Source: an uncultured Gammaproteobacteria bacterium (lineage in GTDB: Bacteria > Pseudomonadota > Gammaproteobacteria > Rariloculales > Rariloculaceae). From it: a stretch of DNA of 15,579 nucleotides. Numbering within the stretch: position 1 is the first letter of the stretch; the number at the start of each line of letters is the position of its first letter. Positions 1-7,323 of this stretch are shown here, in pieces. The stretch is from assembly GCA_946887385.1 (NCBI GenBank), contig CAMPKU010000091.1, positions 1 through 15,579 of the forward strand. Direction: 5' to 3'. The translations under genes were made by a program, and so were the position numbers. The notes under the pieces were generated by a model, which was not told the DNA's origin, did not search any database, and saw only the letters and a list, made by a program, of their open reading frames with translations.

Positions 1-510
1 ATAGTGATCGATGCGGTAGACGGCGCGTTCGTCGAAGTTGCGGTGCAGCGCCTCGTTCAGCGCTCTCGCCGATTCCAGGTCGCGGCCGAACGGTTTCTCG
101 ACGACCACGCTGGCGCCGTCGGCGCAGCCGGACTCGCGAAGTTGACCGGCTACCGTGGCAAAGAGGCTCGGCGGTAAGGCCAAGTAGTGCAGTGGATGCT
201 TCGCCTCGCCAAGCGCCTCGCGCAGCGCCGCAAATGTTTGCGGCTCGCGGTAGTCGCCGTCTACGTAGCGCACGAGCTCCGCGAGCCGCGCGAACGCAGC
301 TTCGTCGATGCCCTCATCGCTCGCCTCAAGGCTGTCGCGGATTCGCTCGCGCAGTCCTTCTACGCCCGAGCCGCCGCGCGCGACCCCTATCACGGGGAAG
401 TCGAGCAGGCCGCGACGTACGAGGCTCTGCAACGCGGGAAGGATTTTCTTGTGCGCCAGGTCGCCCGTAACGCCGAACACCACGAGCGCATCGGCCACGG
501 TCTTCGCCAC
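1..510 (-). CDS. zwf: Glucose-6-phosphate 1-dehydrogenase, N-terminal 170 residues (truncated by window edge)
   Basis: This enzyme oxidises glucose-6-phosphate to 6-phosphogluconolactone with NAD(P)+ in the cytoplasm, the entry step of the oxidative pentose-phosphate and Entner-Doudoroff pathways. The N-terminus has the dinucleotide-binding loop VFGVTGDLA (residues about 11-19), the family's G-A-S-G-D-L-A motif. A VVVEKPFGRDL block follows, and the last visible residues are YRIDHY, the start of the conserved substrate-binding RIDHYLGK motif. I chose the GTG at 510 because it lies 2 nt after the gnd stop codon (513-515) and leaves the usual short lead before the glycine loop; a weak GGGGA precedes it. 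The very short gap implies one transcript with gnd and probably coupled translation. The C-terminal two-thirds lies beyond position 1. Family assignment is firm; cofactor preference cannot be read. Confidence 0.95.
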   Translation of the reverse strand, partial: MAKTVADALVVFGVTGDLAHKKILPALQSLVRRGLLDFPVIGVARGGSGVEGLRERIRDSLEASDEGIDEAAFARLAELVRYVDGDYREPQTFAALREALGEAKHPLHYLALPPSLFATVAGQLRESGCADGASVVVEKPFGRDLESARALNEALHRNFDERAVYRIDHY

Positions 511-512
511 GA

Positions 513-1517
513 CTATTTCCCCGCCGTCGCGGCGCGCTCCACGTGGCCGCCGAACTCGCGGCGCATCGCAGACAGCAGCCGGTTCGCGAAATCGTCTTGG
601 CCGCGCGATGCGAAGCGGGAGAACAACGCCGTGGCGAGCACGGGCACCGGCACGGCGGCCGCGATGGCCGAATTCACGGTCCAGCGGCCTTCGCCGGAGT
701 CGGCCACTTCCCCCATGAATTCATCCAGCGAAGGATTGCGCGCCAGGGCGGTGGTGGTGAGATCGAGCAGCCAGGAGCGAACCACGCTGCCGTGGCGCCA
801 CACCTCGGCGATGGCCGGGAGATCGAAGTCGTACACGAGGTGCGCTCCGTGCACGCCGAGCGGCGCGGTCTCCGCGTCGACGCGCTCGTCGCGGTGACCG
901 GCATTGGCGTGCTTGAGCAGATTGAACCCTTCGGCGTAGGCGGCCATGAGACCGTATTCGATGCCGTTGTGCACCATCTTCACGAAGTGACCGGCACCGC
1001 TCGGCCCGCAGTGCAGGTAGCCGTGTGCGGCGCTGTGCTCGTCGGCTGCCGCGCCGCCGGGCGCGAGCGCGCTGAAGAGCGGCACGAGTTGCTGCGAGGC
1101 CGCGGGATCGCCGCCGATCATCAAGCAGTAGCCGTGCTCTCGGCCGAAGATGCCGCCGCTCACGCCCACATCGAGATAGCGCACGCCGTGTTGCGCGAGG
1201 GCCGCGGCGCGGCGCACGTCGTCGATGTAATGCGAGTTACCGCCGTCCACGATCGTGTCTCCCGGCGCGAGCAGCGGCGCGAGCTCTGCAACCACGCTGT
1301 CGACGGCGGCCGCGGGAATCATGATCCAGACGATGCGCGGCGGCTGCAGAAGCGCAACGAGATCCGCGAGCGAAGTGGCGGGAGTTAAGCCGTGGCTGCG
1401 CAGCGCGTCGATGCCGGCCGGATCGCGTGCGTATCCCACGCACTCGTGCCCGGTGTCGAGCCAGCGGCGCGCCATGTTCGCACCCATTCTGCCGAGACCG
1501 ATGAGGCCGAGTTGCAC
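513..1517 (-). CDS. gnd: 6-phosphogluconate dehydrogenase, decarboxylating, short form
   Basis: It oxidatively decarboxylates 6-phosphogluconate to ribulose-5-phosphate in the cytoplasm. The 334-residue protein starts directly with the Rossmann motif GLIGLGRMGANM (residues 4-15). It carries the DGGNS block (91-95), the VSGG substrate loop (119-122) and the catalytic KMVHNGIEYG segment with Lys180 and Asn184, followed by the VWRHGSVVRSWL and GEGRWT motifs of the helical domain. About 334 residues is the short class, often NAD+-preferring; the long class, as in E. coli, has about 468. The frame is open another 90 codons upstream, but that stretch lacks family character and runs under the divergent gene. 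The GTG at 1517, with GGAG 7 nt before it, is therefore the better start. It leads the gnd-zwf operon and is transcribed away from the quinoprotein gene. NAD versus NADP preference is inference. Confidence 0.95.
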   Translation of the reverse strand: MQLGLIGLGRMGANMARRWLDTGHECVGYARDPAGIDALRSHGLTPATSLADLVALLQPPRIVWIMIPAAAVDSVVAELAPLLAPGDTIVDGGNSHYIDDVRRAAALAQHGVRYLDVGVSGGIFGREHGYCLMIGGDPAASQQLVPLFSALAPGGAAADEHSAAHGYLHCGPSGAGHFVKMVHNGIEYGLMAAYAEGFNLLKHANAGHRDERVDAETAPLGVHGAHLVYDFDLPAIAEVWRHGSVVRSWLLDLTTTALARNPSLDEFMGEVADSGEGRWTVNSAIAAAVPVPVLATALFSRFASRGQDDFANRLLSAMRREFGGHVERAATAGK

Positions 1518-1626
1518 GGGACAGCTCCAGTGGAGGTGTCGAGCCACTATGCCATAACTGGCCCGTGCGGAGGCTCTCGGCCGCCCCGCGACTGTGGTAG
1601 ATAGTGAGCACGGGAGGAGGGGATTT
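1518..1626. promoter_or_regulatory. Divergent intergenic region with strong RBS for the quinoprotein gene
   Basis: These 109 bases separate two divergent genes and should hold both promoters. On the plus strand a consensus-grade Shine-Dalgarno, AGGAGG at 1615-1620, sits 6 nt before ATG 1627 and settles that start. A possible extended -10 (TG at 1595-1596, then TAGATA at 1598-1603) would give a very short leader. On the minus strand CATAGT (1551 to 1546) is a 4-of-6 match to a -10 box. I see no convincing -35 for either, so only the ribosome site is well supported. Confidence 0.35.
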
Positions 1627-3735
1627 ATGAGCGAAGCTTTTCGCACGGCGGTGGCGGCGCTTTTGAGCGCGATGTTGGCGCAGCATGCCGGCGCGCAGCC
1701 GGGGCCGCGCGGCGCAGCACGGCACGCCTTCGACGCCGAGCGGCTCGTGGCGCCGCCTACCGACGGCTGGCCCACGAACGGCGGCAATCTCTACAACCAG
1801 CGCTATTCGCCGCTGAGCGAGATCAACGCCGGCAACGTGAGCGAGCTCAAGGCCGTATGGCGCACGCACTTGCGCGGCTCCGGTCTGGCGCCGCAGTACT
1901 CCGGCGAAGCGCAGCCGCTCGTCGCCGACGGCGTGGCGTACGTCAGCACGGGCGCGAATGACGTGTTCGCGTTATCGATCGACAGCGGCGAGATCCTCTG
2001 GCAGTACACGGCCAATCTCCCTGCCGAGCTGCCCTCCGTGTGCTGCGGCTGGAACAACCGCGGCGTCGCGCTCAGCGAGGACAAGGTGTTCATGGGCCGG
2101 CTCGACGGCAAGCTCGTGGCGCTCGATCGCAAGTCCGGCGAAGCCGTTTGGACGATACAAGCCGAGCGCCCCGAGGAAAATTTTTCGATCACGCCGGCGC
2201 CCGTCTATTTCGACGGTCTCGTGATCACCGGTTTCGCCGGTGCCGATCGCGGTACGCGCGGCCGCGTGAAAGCGTACGACGCCGACGACGGCCGGCTCGT
2301 GTGGACGTTCTACGTGATTCCCGGGCCCGGCGAACCGGGCCATGAGACGTGGCCGCAAGACAACGACGCCTGGAAATATGGCGGCGGCGCCGTCTGGCAA
2401 ACGCCGGCCATCGATCCGGAGCTCGGGCTCGTGTACTTCTCCACTGGGAACGCCGGTCCCGACTACAACGGCGCGGTGCGCGCTGGCGACAATCTGTACA
2501 CGGTTTCGCTCGTCGCGATCGAGCTCGAGACCGGCCGATATCGCTGGCACTTCCAGCAAGTGCACCACGACATCTGGGACTACGACTCGAGCAATCCCGT
2601 GGTCCTCATGGATCTGAACGTAGCCGGCCGCGCGAGCAAGGCGAACGTGGAGGTCGGCAAGACCGGCTGGGCGTACATCCTCGACCGTGAAACCGGTGAG
2701 CCGATCGTCGGCATCGACGAGCGCCCCGTGCCGCAGGAGCCGCTGCAAGCGACGGCCGCCACGCAGCCGTTCCCGCGCGGCGACGCCGTCGTGCCCCAGC
2801 ACATCGAGATCGCACCGGAGGGGTTCGAGCTCGTGAACGACGGGCGCATCTTCACGCCGTTCGTCGGCGAAGATCCCACCATCGTGAAGCCCGGCATCTG
2901 GGGCGGCGCGAACTGGCCGCCGAGCGCCTACGACCCGCGAGCGCAACATCTGTTCGTTTGCGCCTCGTCGGTGGTGGGCGGGTTTACGGGCGGCGGCGAG
3001 CCGAACCTCGTGCCGCCCGTCGAGGGCGGCCGCTACAGCCAGGGGAACATCGTGACCACGCGGCTGCCGCGCACCGGCGTGATCGCGGCGATGGACATGA
3101 CCACGAACACCATCGTCTGGCGGTATCGCTGGCCCGAGCAGTGCTACAGCGGCACGCTCGCGACGGGGGGCAATCTAGTGTTCGTCGGCCGGAATGACGG
3201 CCGGCTCACGGCGCTCGACTCGCGGACGGGGCAGCAGCTGTGGGAATTTCAGACCGGTGCCGGCATGCACGCGCCCACGAGCACATTCGTGCACGCCGGC
3301 AAGCAATACGTGCTCGCGTATTCGGCCGGCAACGCGCTGATCGGCTCCGCGCGCGGCGATAGCGTATGGCTGTTCGGGCTCGACGGCACGCTGTCGCCCA
3401 CCTCAGCCGGAACGCCGGTCTCGCGGCTCGCAACGGAAGGGCCGGCGCCCGTCGAGGCAACCGCTGTCGCGGTGCCTCCAACCGCTGCGCCTGCCGTCGC
3501 GACGGGTCGCAGTACGTACGAGCAAGCGTGCGTCATCTGTCACGGCGAGGACGGCCTCGGCGGCCATGGCGGCGGCGCGCCGCTCAATCGCGTGGCCGGA
3601 ACGGCGGCGGTGATCGAGGTGGTGACGGCAGGGCGCAACGCGATGCCGGCGTTCGGAGACGTACTCACGCCGGAGCAGATCCGCGCCGTGGCAGCCTTTG
3701 TCGCCGAGACGCTGGCCGACGAGAGCGCTGAGTAG
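1627..3735 (+). CDS. Secreted PQQ-dependent quinohaemoprotein dehydrogenase with C-terminal cytochrome c domain
   Basis: This 702-residue periplasmic dehydrogenase is predicted to oxidise an alcohol, sugar or polyol with PQQ and pass electrons to its own haem c. A signal peptide of about 23 residues ends near AGA. The beta-propeller spans about 45-590, with W-motif repeats such as GWAYILDRETGEP and GRLTALDSRTGQQLWEF. Landmarks of the methanol/alcohol dehydrogenase fold are the adjacent Cys139-Cys140 pair (the PQQ-contacting vicinal disulfide), Asn275 in STGNAGP, and Asp318 in HHDIWDYD, the expected catalytic base. A Pro/Ala/Val-rich linker (about 605-628) leads to a class I cytochrome c domain with CVICH at 635-639 and a likely axial Met673 in AMPAFGD. 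This layout matches type II quinohaemoprotein alcohol dehydrogenases. ATG 1627, behind AGGAGG, is preferred over the in-frame ATG 1594. The substrate cannot be read; no PQQ-biosynthesis genes are in view. Confidence 0.93.
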   Translation: MSEAFRTAVAALLSAMLAQHAGAQPGPRGAARHAFDAERLVAPPTDGWPTNGGNLYNQRYSPLSEINAGNVSELKAVWRTHLRGSGLAPQYSGEAQPLVADGVAYVSTGANDVFALSIDSGEILWQYTANLPAELPSVCCGWNNRGVALSEDKVFMGRLDGKLVALDRKSGEAVWTIQAERPEENFSITPAPVYFDGLVITGFAGADRGTRGRVKAYDADDGRLVWTFYVIPGPGEPGHETWPQDNDAWKYGGGAVWQTPAIDPELGLVYFSTGNAGPDYNGAVRAGDNLYTVSLVAIELETGRYRWHFQQVHHDIWDYDSSNPVVLMDLNVAGRASKANVEVGKTGWAYILDRETGEPIVGIDERPVPQEPLQATAATQPFPRGDAVVPQHIEIAPEGFELVNDGRIFTPFVGEDPTIVKPGIWGGANWPPSAYDPRAQHLFVCASSVVGGFTGGGEPNLVPPVEGGRYSQGNIVTTRLPRTGVIAAMDMTTNTIVWRYRWPEQCYSGTLATGGNLVFVGRNDGRLTALDSRTGQQLWEFQTGAGMHAPTSTFVHAGKQYVLAYSAGNALIGSARGDSVWLFGLDGTLSPTSAGTPVSRLATEGPAPVEATAVAVPPTAAPAVATGRSTYEQACVICHGEDGLGGHGGGAPLNRVAGTAAVIEVVTAGRNAMPAFGDVLTPEQIRAVAAFVAETLADESAE

Positions 3736-3766
3736 TCTGCAAGTGTATTATTATCAATGTGTTAAA

Positions 3767-3792
3767 AGTCAGTTCTAACGTAGTTGCTGACT
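3767..3792. repeat. Short inverted repeat in the 3736-3903 spacer
   Basis: AGTCAG (3767-3772) is mirrored by CTGACT (3787-3792) around a 14-nt centre, within which AAC and GTT could also pair. The surrounding spacer is visibly richer in A and T than the genes. No T-run follows, so it does not look like a complete intrinsic terminator. It lies 31 nt after the quinoprotein stop codon and upstream of the next operon, so an operator or a weak hairpin are both possible. Confidence 0.3.
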
Positions 3793-3868
3793 GTAGGTGA
3801 CGTCAAGCAATCCAAAGCCCTTGAGAGAATTACGGATTCCTCGAGTGTGGGCCCCGGTTTCACGCCAA

Positions 3869-3874
3869 TATAAT
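3869..3874 (+). promoter_or_regulatory. Candidate -10 box for the MBL-DUF1592-DUF1552-ankyrin operon
   Basis: A perfect TATAAT hexamer lies 29 nt upstream of the ATG at 3904 and is one of the few AT-rich spots in the region. Transcription would begin near 3881, giving a leader of about 20 nt. No good -35 lies 15-19 nt upstream (the stretch is GC-rich around GGGCCC at 3849-3854). TTGAGA at 3821-3826 is -35-like but about 42 nt away. An activator-dependent promoter would fit; that is inference. Confidence 0.4.
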
Positions 3875-3903
3875 GAGTTAGGCCGCCGGCCGATCGCGGT
3901 CGA

Positions 3904-4860
3904 ATGCGTTACTGGGGAGCGATTTTGCCGTTGCTGTCACGCCGTAATGTACTGACCGACGCCGTCCGCGGACTCGTGGGAGTCTCGCTCGGCGCCGGAC
4001 TGCTTCGGCCCTTGCTGGCTCAGGCGCCGCCGGCGCGCGCACCGGTTACCGACTTGGGCGGCGATTTCCGCGTGCTATCGCTGGGGCAGACGAACGTGCT
4101 CGCGGTCGCCGACTCCACAGGCGTCGCGCTCGTCGACGGGGCGCCGGCCGGCCGTGCCGCGGCGCTCGCGGAGCTCGTGGCCACGCTGCCGCAAACGGGC
4201 CGCGTGCATACGCTGTTCAATACCCATTGGCACCCCGAGCACACTGGCTCGAACGAGTCGCTGGGACAGGCCGGTGCCACGATCGTGGCTCAAGACAACA
4301 CGAAGCAGTGGCTTACCACGGACGTCACGTGGCCCTGGAGCGAGGAGACGGTGGCGCCGTTGCCTGCCGTCGGCTTGCCGAACAAAACGTTCTTTGACGA
4401 AACCGAGCTCATGGTGGGCGGTCGAACCGTGCGTTGCGGGCATTTGCGCGATTGCCCGCACACCGACGGCGACATGTATGTTTACTTCCCCGAAGAGAAC
4501 GTGCTGGCCGTGGGGGATGCGGTTTGGGGTACGGGCTGGCCGTCGATCGACTGGTGGACGGGTGGCTGGATCGGCGGATTGGTGGGCGGCCTCGATACGC
4601 TGTTCTACGTTGCCAATGCCGACACGCGCATCGTGCCCGCGCGAGGACCCATGCTCACCCATGCCGATCTTCGCAAGCACTACGACATGTACAGCGTGAT
4701 CTGGGAACGGCTGGTGAAAACGTTGTACAGCGGCGGCGGACCCGAGGAAGCGCTGGCTGCGAAACCCACGCAGGAGTTCGATGCCATAATGGGGCCGTCG
4801 GATGCGTTCGTGGAGCGCGCGTTCCAAAGCTTGTGGGCTTATTTGTCTCCGGATGCTTAG
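3904..4860 (+). CDS. Tat-exported metallo-beta-lactamase-fold metallo-hydrolase
   Basis: This is a 318-residue exported MBL-superfamily hydrolase. SRRNVL (residues 12-17) followed by a hydrophobic stretch is a twin-arginine signal, so the protein is probably folded and metallated before export. The MBL motif is NTHWHPEH: His108, His110 and His113 are metal ligands, with Glu112 where Asp is usual. His186 in CPHTDGD and Asp205 in VGDAVW supply the next two ligands. The final conserved histidine is less clear; HADLRKH near 252-260 is a candidate. Metallo-hydrolases accompany PQQ dehydrogenases in the quinoprotein relay families, and this one lies just after a quinohaemoprotein, but its substrate is unknown. 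ATG 3904 lacks a clear ribosome site; TTG 3925, with GGGGAG 5 nt upstream, would give a tidy 311-residue Tat precursor and may be the real start. It is the first gene of a tight four-gene run. Confidence 0.9.
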   Translation: MRYWGAILPLLSRRNVLTDAVRGLVGVSLGAGLLRPLLAQAPPARAPVTDLGGDFRVLSLGQTNVLAVADSTGVALVDGAPAGRAAALAELVATLPQTGRVHTLFNTHWHPEHTGSNESLGQAGATIVAQDNTKQWLTTDVTWPWSEETVAPLPAVGLPNKTFFDETELMVGGRTVRCGHLRDCPHTDGDMYVYFPEENVLAVGDAVWGTGWPSIDWWTGGWIGGLVGGLDTLFYVANADTRIVPARGPMLTHADLRKHYDMYSVIWERLVKTLYSGGGPEEALAAKPTQEFDAIMGPSDAFVERAFQSLWAYLSPDA

Positions 4861-4870
4861 TACGGACTCG

Positions 4871-7312
4871 ATGATGAACCGCACTCGATCGACAACGTTA
4901 GCCACTGCGCTTCGCTACGCGTGCTCGTTCGCGGCGCTCGGCATGCTCGCGGCCTGCAACCCGTTCGGCGAGGCCACGGTTGCGGAACGTGCGCCCGAGC
5001 AGTGGCCGCTCGTCGATCGTTATTGCACGGATTGCCACAACGGCGCCGAGCTAGCCGGCGGCCTCGACTTCGAGAGGATCGGCCCGCACAACGTGGCGCA
5101 ACACGCCGAGAAGCTCGAGATGGCGGTGCGCAAGCTGCGCAGTCACGCCATGCCGCCGCCGAAAGAGCCGCGGCCCGACGAAGAGCGGCTGCAGTCGTTC
5201 ATCGCCTGGCTCGAGGACGCGCTCGACGAATCCGCGGCCAGCCGCCGCGGCTATCAGGCCATCGTGCCGCATCGGCTCAATCGGCAGGAGTACGCGAATG
5301 CGGTTCGCGATCTCTTGGCGCTCGAGGTGGACGGCACGGAATTCTTGCCGCAGGACGAAGAAGTTGCGCACTTCGACAACATCGCGAGCGGCCTGCAAGT
5401 GTCGCCGTCGTTCATCGAGCAGTACGTAGGCGCCGCGCGGCAGATCGCCGTGCGTGCCGTCGGCCGGCCCGACGCACGGCCGGGCGGCCAGAGTTATTTT
5501 GCGCCGCCGGGCCGGCAGCAGACGCACGTGAAAGGCCTGCCGCTCGGTACGCGCGGCGGCTTCGTCGTCACGCACCTGTTCCCGTCCGACGGCGAGTACG
5601 AAGTCAACATCGCCGACATGTTCAGCCACATCTGGGGCAACGACTCGGAGTTCGAGAACACCGTGGTCGTCACGGTGGACGGCAACGTGATCTACGAGAC
5701 CGTAGTCGGCGGCGAGGAAGATGCGCGCGCCTACGACCAGGTGCAAAACGGCGTCATGGAAGAGGTCAACGCGCGGCTGAAGGACATTCGGTTCGCGGCC
5801 ACGGCCGGTCCGCACGAGGTGGGCGTCACGTTCCGCCGGCGCTCGTTCGCGGAGTCCGACGACCAGCTACAGGCGTTCGTGCCGGGCGGCGGCCAGGATC
5901 GCGTGTTCCGCGTGCAGTCGTTCGAGGTGAGCGGCCCGTACAACCCCACGGGGCTCTCCGCGACGCCGAGCCGCGACAAGATCTTCGTGTGTCATCCGTC
6001 GCGCGGCGACGATGAAGAGCTCTGCGCCGAGCGCATCTTGAGCGAGCTCGCCACGCGCGCTTATCGCCGGCCGCTCGCCGAGGAAGACCTGCAGGTGCTG
6101 CTCGAGTTTTACCGCGACGGCTACACCGCGAACGGTTTCGAGGAGGGCATTCGCAGCGGCATCACCGGCATCCTGGCGAGCCCGTATTTCCTGTATCGCA
6201 TCGAGATGCCCCCGGCCGACGCCGCGCCCGGCGAAACCTACGCCGTCGACGACGTCACGCTGGCATCGAAGCTGTCGTTCTTCCTCTGGAACACGATTCC
6301 CGACGACGAGCTGCGCGAGCTCGCCGTGCAAGGCCGGCTCGGCGACGAGCAGGTGCTACGCCAGCAGGTCGAGCGCATGCTAAAGGACCCGCGCGCCGAG
6401 ACGCTGGCCAGCAACTTCGTCTATCACTGGCTCGACTTGAAGCGGCTCGAGGAGGTAGAGCCCGACACGTCCATCTTCCCGTATGCGTCGGGTCGTGGCG
6501 ATCCGCGCGAGGACTATCTCACCGAGCTCGAGCTGTTCGCGAAGAGCATCTTCGACGAGGATCGCAGCATCGTCGACTTCATGACGGCGAAGCATACGTA
6601 CGTCAACGAGCGCGTCGCGCTGCTCTACGGCATCCACAGCGTCAAGGGCGACCGCTTCCAGCGCGTGGAGCTCGAGGATTCGACGCGGTGGGGCTTGCTC
6701 GGCAAGGGCGCAGTCCTCATGGCGGCCGCCTATCCGAACCGCACCTCACCGGTGCTGCGAGGAGCGTTCATCCTGGAGTACATCGCAGGCGCACCGCCGG
6801 CTACGCCGCCGCCGGGCGTCGATGCGTTCCCCGAGGCCGAGATCGGCACCGACAAGGCGCGCACGGTACGCGAGATCATTGCGAAGCATCGCGAGAATCC
6901 CGCGTGCTTCTCCTGCCACGGCGTGATGGACCCGCTGGGGTTCGCGCTCGAGAACTTCGACGCCGTTGGCGTGTGGCGCGACGTCGATCGCTACAACGGC
7001 GCGCCGATCGACTCGGCCGCCGAGTTGCCCGACGGCACGGCCGTCAACGGCCCCGATGACCTGCGCGCGGCGTTGCTGCGCAATCCCGAGCAGTTCGTGC
7101 AGACGTTCACCGAGCGGTTCCTCACGTACGCCCTCGGCCGCACCGTGGATTACCGGGATATGCCCGCTGTGCGCAAGATCGTACGCGAGGCGGCAAAAGA
7201 GGATTATCGTTTCTCGGAATTGGTTTGGCAGGTGGTGGCGAGCGAGCCGTTCCGGATGCGCGTAGTCGCGGAGCCGCCGGCAGCCGTGGTCGCCCAGGCG
7301 GCGGCAGAGTAG
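4871..7312 (+). CDS. Di-haem lipoprotein with DUF1587-DUF1595-DUF1592-DUF1588-DUF1585 domains
   Basis: This protein of about 813 residues belongs to the multi-DUF cytochrome family common in Planctomycetes, Verrucomicrobia, Acidobacteria and environmental Proteobacteria. Its reaction is not established. A lipoprotein signal ends in LAAC with Cys29 as the lipidation site. CTDCH (52-56) is the N-terminal haem c site. The order after that is: DUF1587-like PHRLNRQEYANAVRDLL (from about 133), a beta-rich carbohydrate-binding-like region (about 228-350), DUF1595 (about 387-445, RAYRRPL), DUF1592 (about 457-585, KLSFFLWNTIPDDEL), DUF1588 (about 607-705, NRTSPVLRG and a second haem site CFSCH at 679-683 followed by MDPLGFALENFD), and DUF1585 (about 717-795, FTERFLTYALGR). 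The tail is Ala/Val-rich. Tandem ATGs at 4871 and 4874 are the likely starts; GGA at 4864-4866 suits the second. The frame is open to 4802 inside the preceding gene, but that would bury the lipoprotein signal. Confidence 0.93.
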   Translation: MMNRTRSTTLATALRYACSFAALGMLAACNPFGEATVAERAPEQWPLVDRYCTDCHNGAELAGGLDFERIGPHNVAQHAEKLEMAVRKLRSHAMPPPKEPRPDEERLQSFIAWLEDALDESAASRRGYQAIVPHRLNRQEYANAVRDLLALEVDGTEFLPQDEEVAHFDNIASGLQVSPSFIEQYVGAARQIAVRAVGRPDARPGGQSYFAPPGRQQTHVKGLPLGTRGGFVVTHLFPSDGEYEVNIADMFSHIWGNDSEFENTVVVTVDGNVIYETVVGGEEDARAYDQVQNGVMEEVNARLKDIRFAATAGPHEVGVTFRRRSFAESDDQLQAFVPGGGQDRVFRVQSFEVSGPYNPTGLSATPSRDKIFVCHPSRGDDEELCAERILSELATRAYRRPLAEEDLQVLLEFYRDGYTANGFEEGIRSGITGILASPYFLYRIEMPPADAAPGETYAVDDVTLASKLSFFLWNTIPDDELRELAVQGRLGDEQVLRQQVERMLKDPRAETLASNFVYHWLDLKRLEEVEPDTSIFPYASGRGDPREDYLTELELFAKSIFDEDRSIVDFMTAKHTYVNERVALLYGIHSVKGDRFQRVELEDSTRWGLLGKGAVLMAAAYPNRTSPVLRGAFILEYIAGAPPATPPPGVDAFPEAEIGTDKARTVREIIAKHRENPACFSCHGVMDPLGFALENFDAVGVWRDVDRYNGAPIDSAAELPDGTAVNGPDDLRAALLRNPEQFVQTFTERFLTYALGRTVDYRDMPAVRKIVREAAKEDYRFSELVWQVVASEPFRMRVVAEPPAAVVAQAAAE

Positions 7313-7323
7313 GAGAGAAGGCA

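Noticed and set aside
543..1388. 281-codon plus-strand open frame
   Set aside because: It lies opposite gnd, which is certain from its motifs; its His/Arg/Ala/Val composition is that of a shadow.
1518..1787. N-terminal 90-residue extension of gnd
   Set aside because: It has no family character, overlaps the divergent quinoprotein start, and a GTG with GGAG at 1517 begins right before the Rossmann motif.
1972..2949. 325-codon minus-strand open frame
   Set aside because: It is antisense to the quinoprotein propeller, has no recognisable domain, and has a composition typical of a GC-rich shadow.
4802..4870. Upstream 23-codon extension of the DUF1592 gene
   Set aside because: It overlaps the end of the MBL gene and would displace the lipoprotein signal from the N-terminus.
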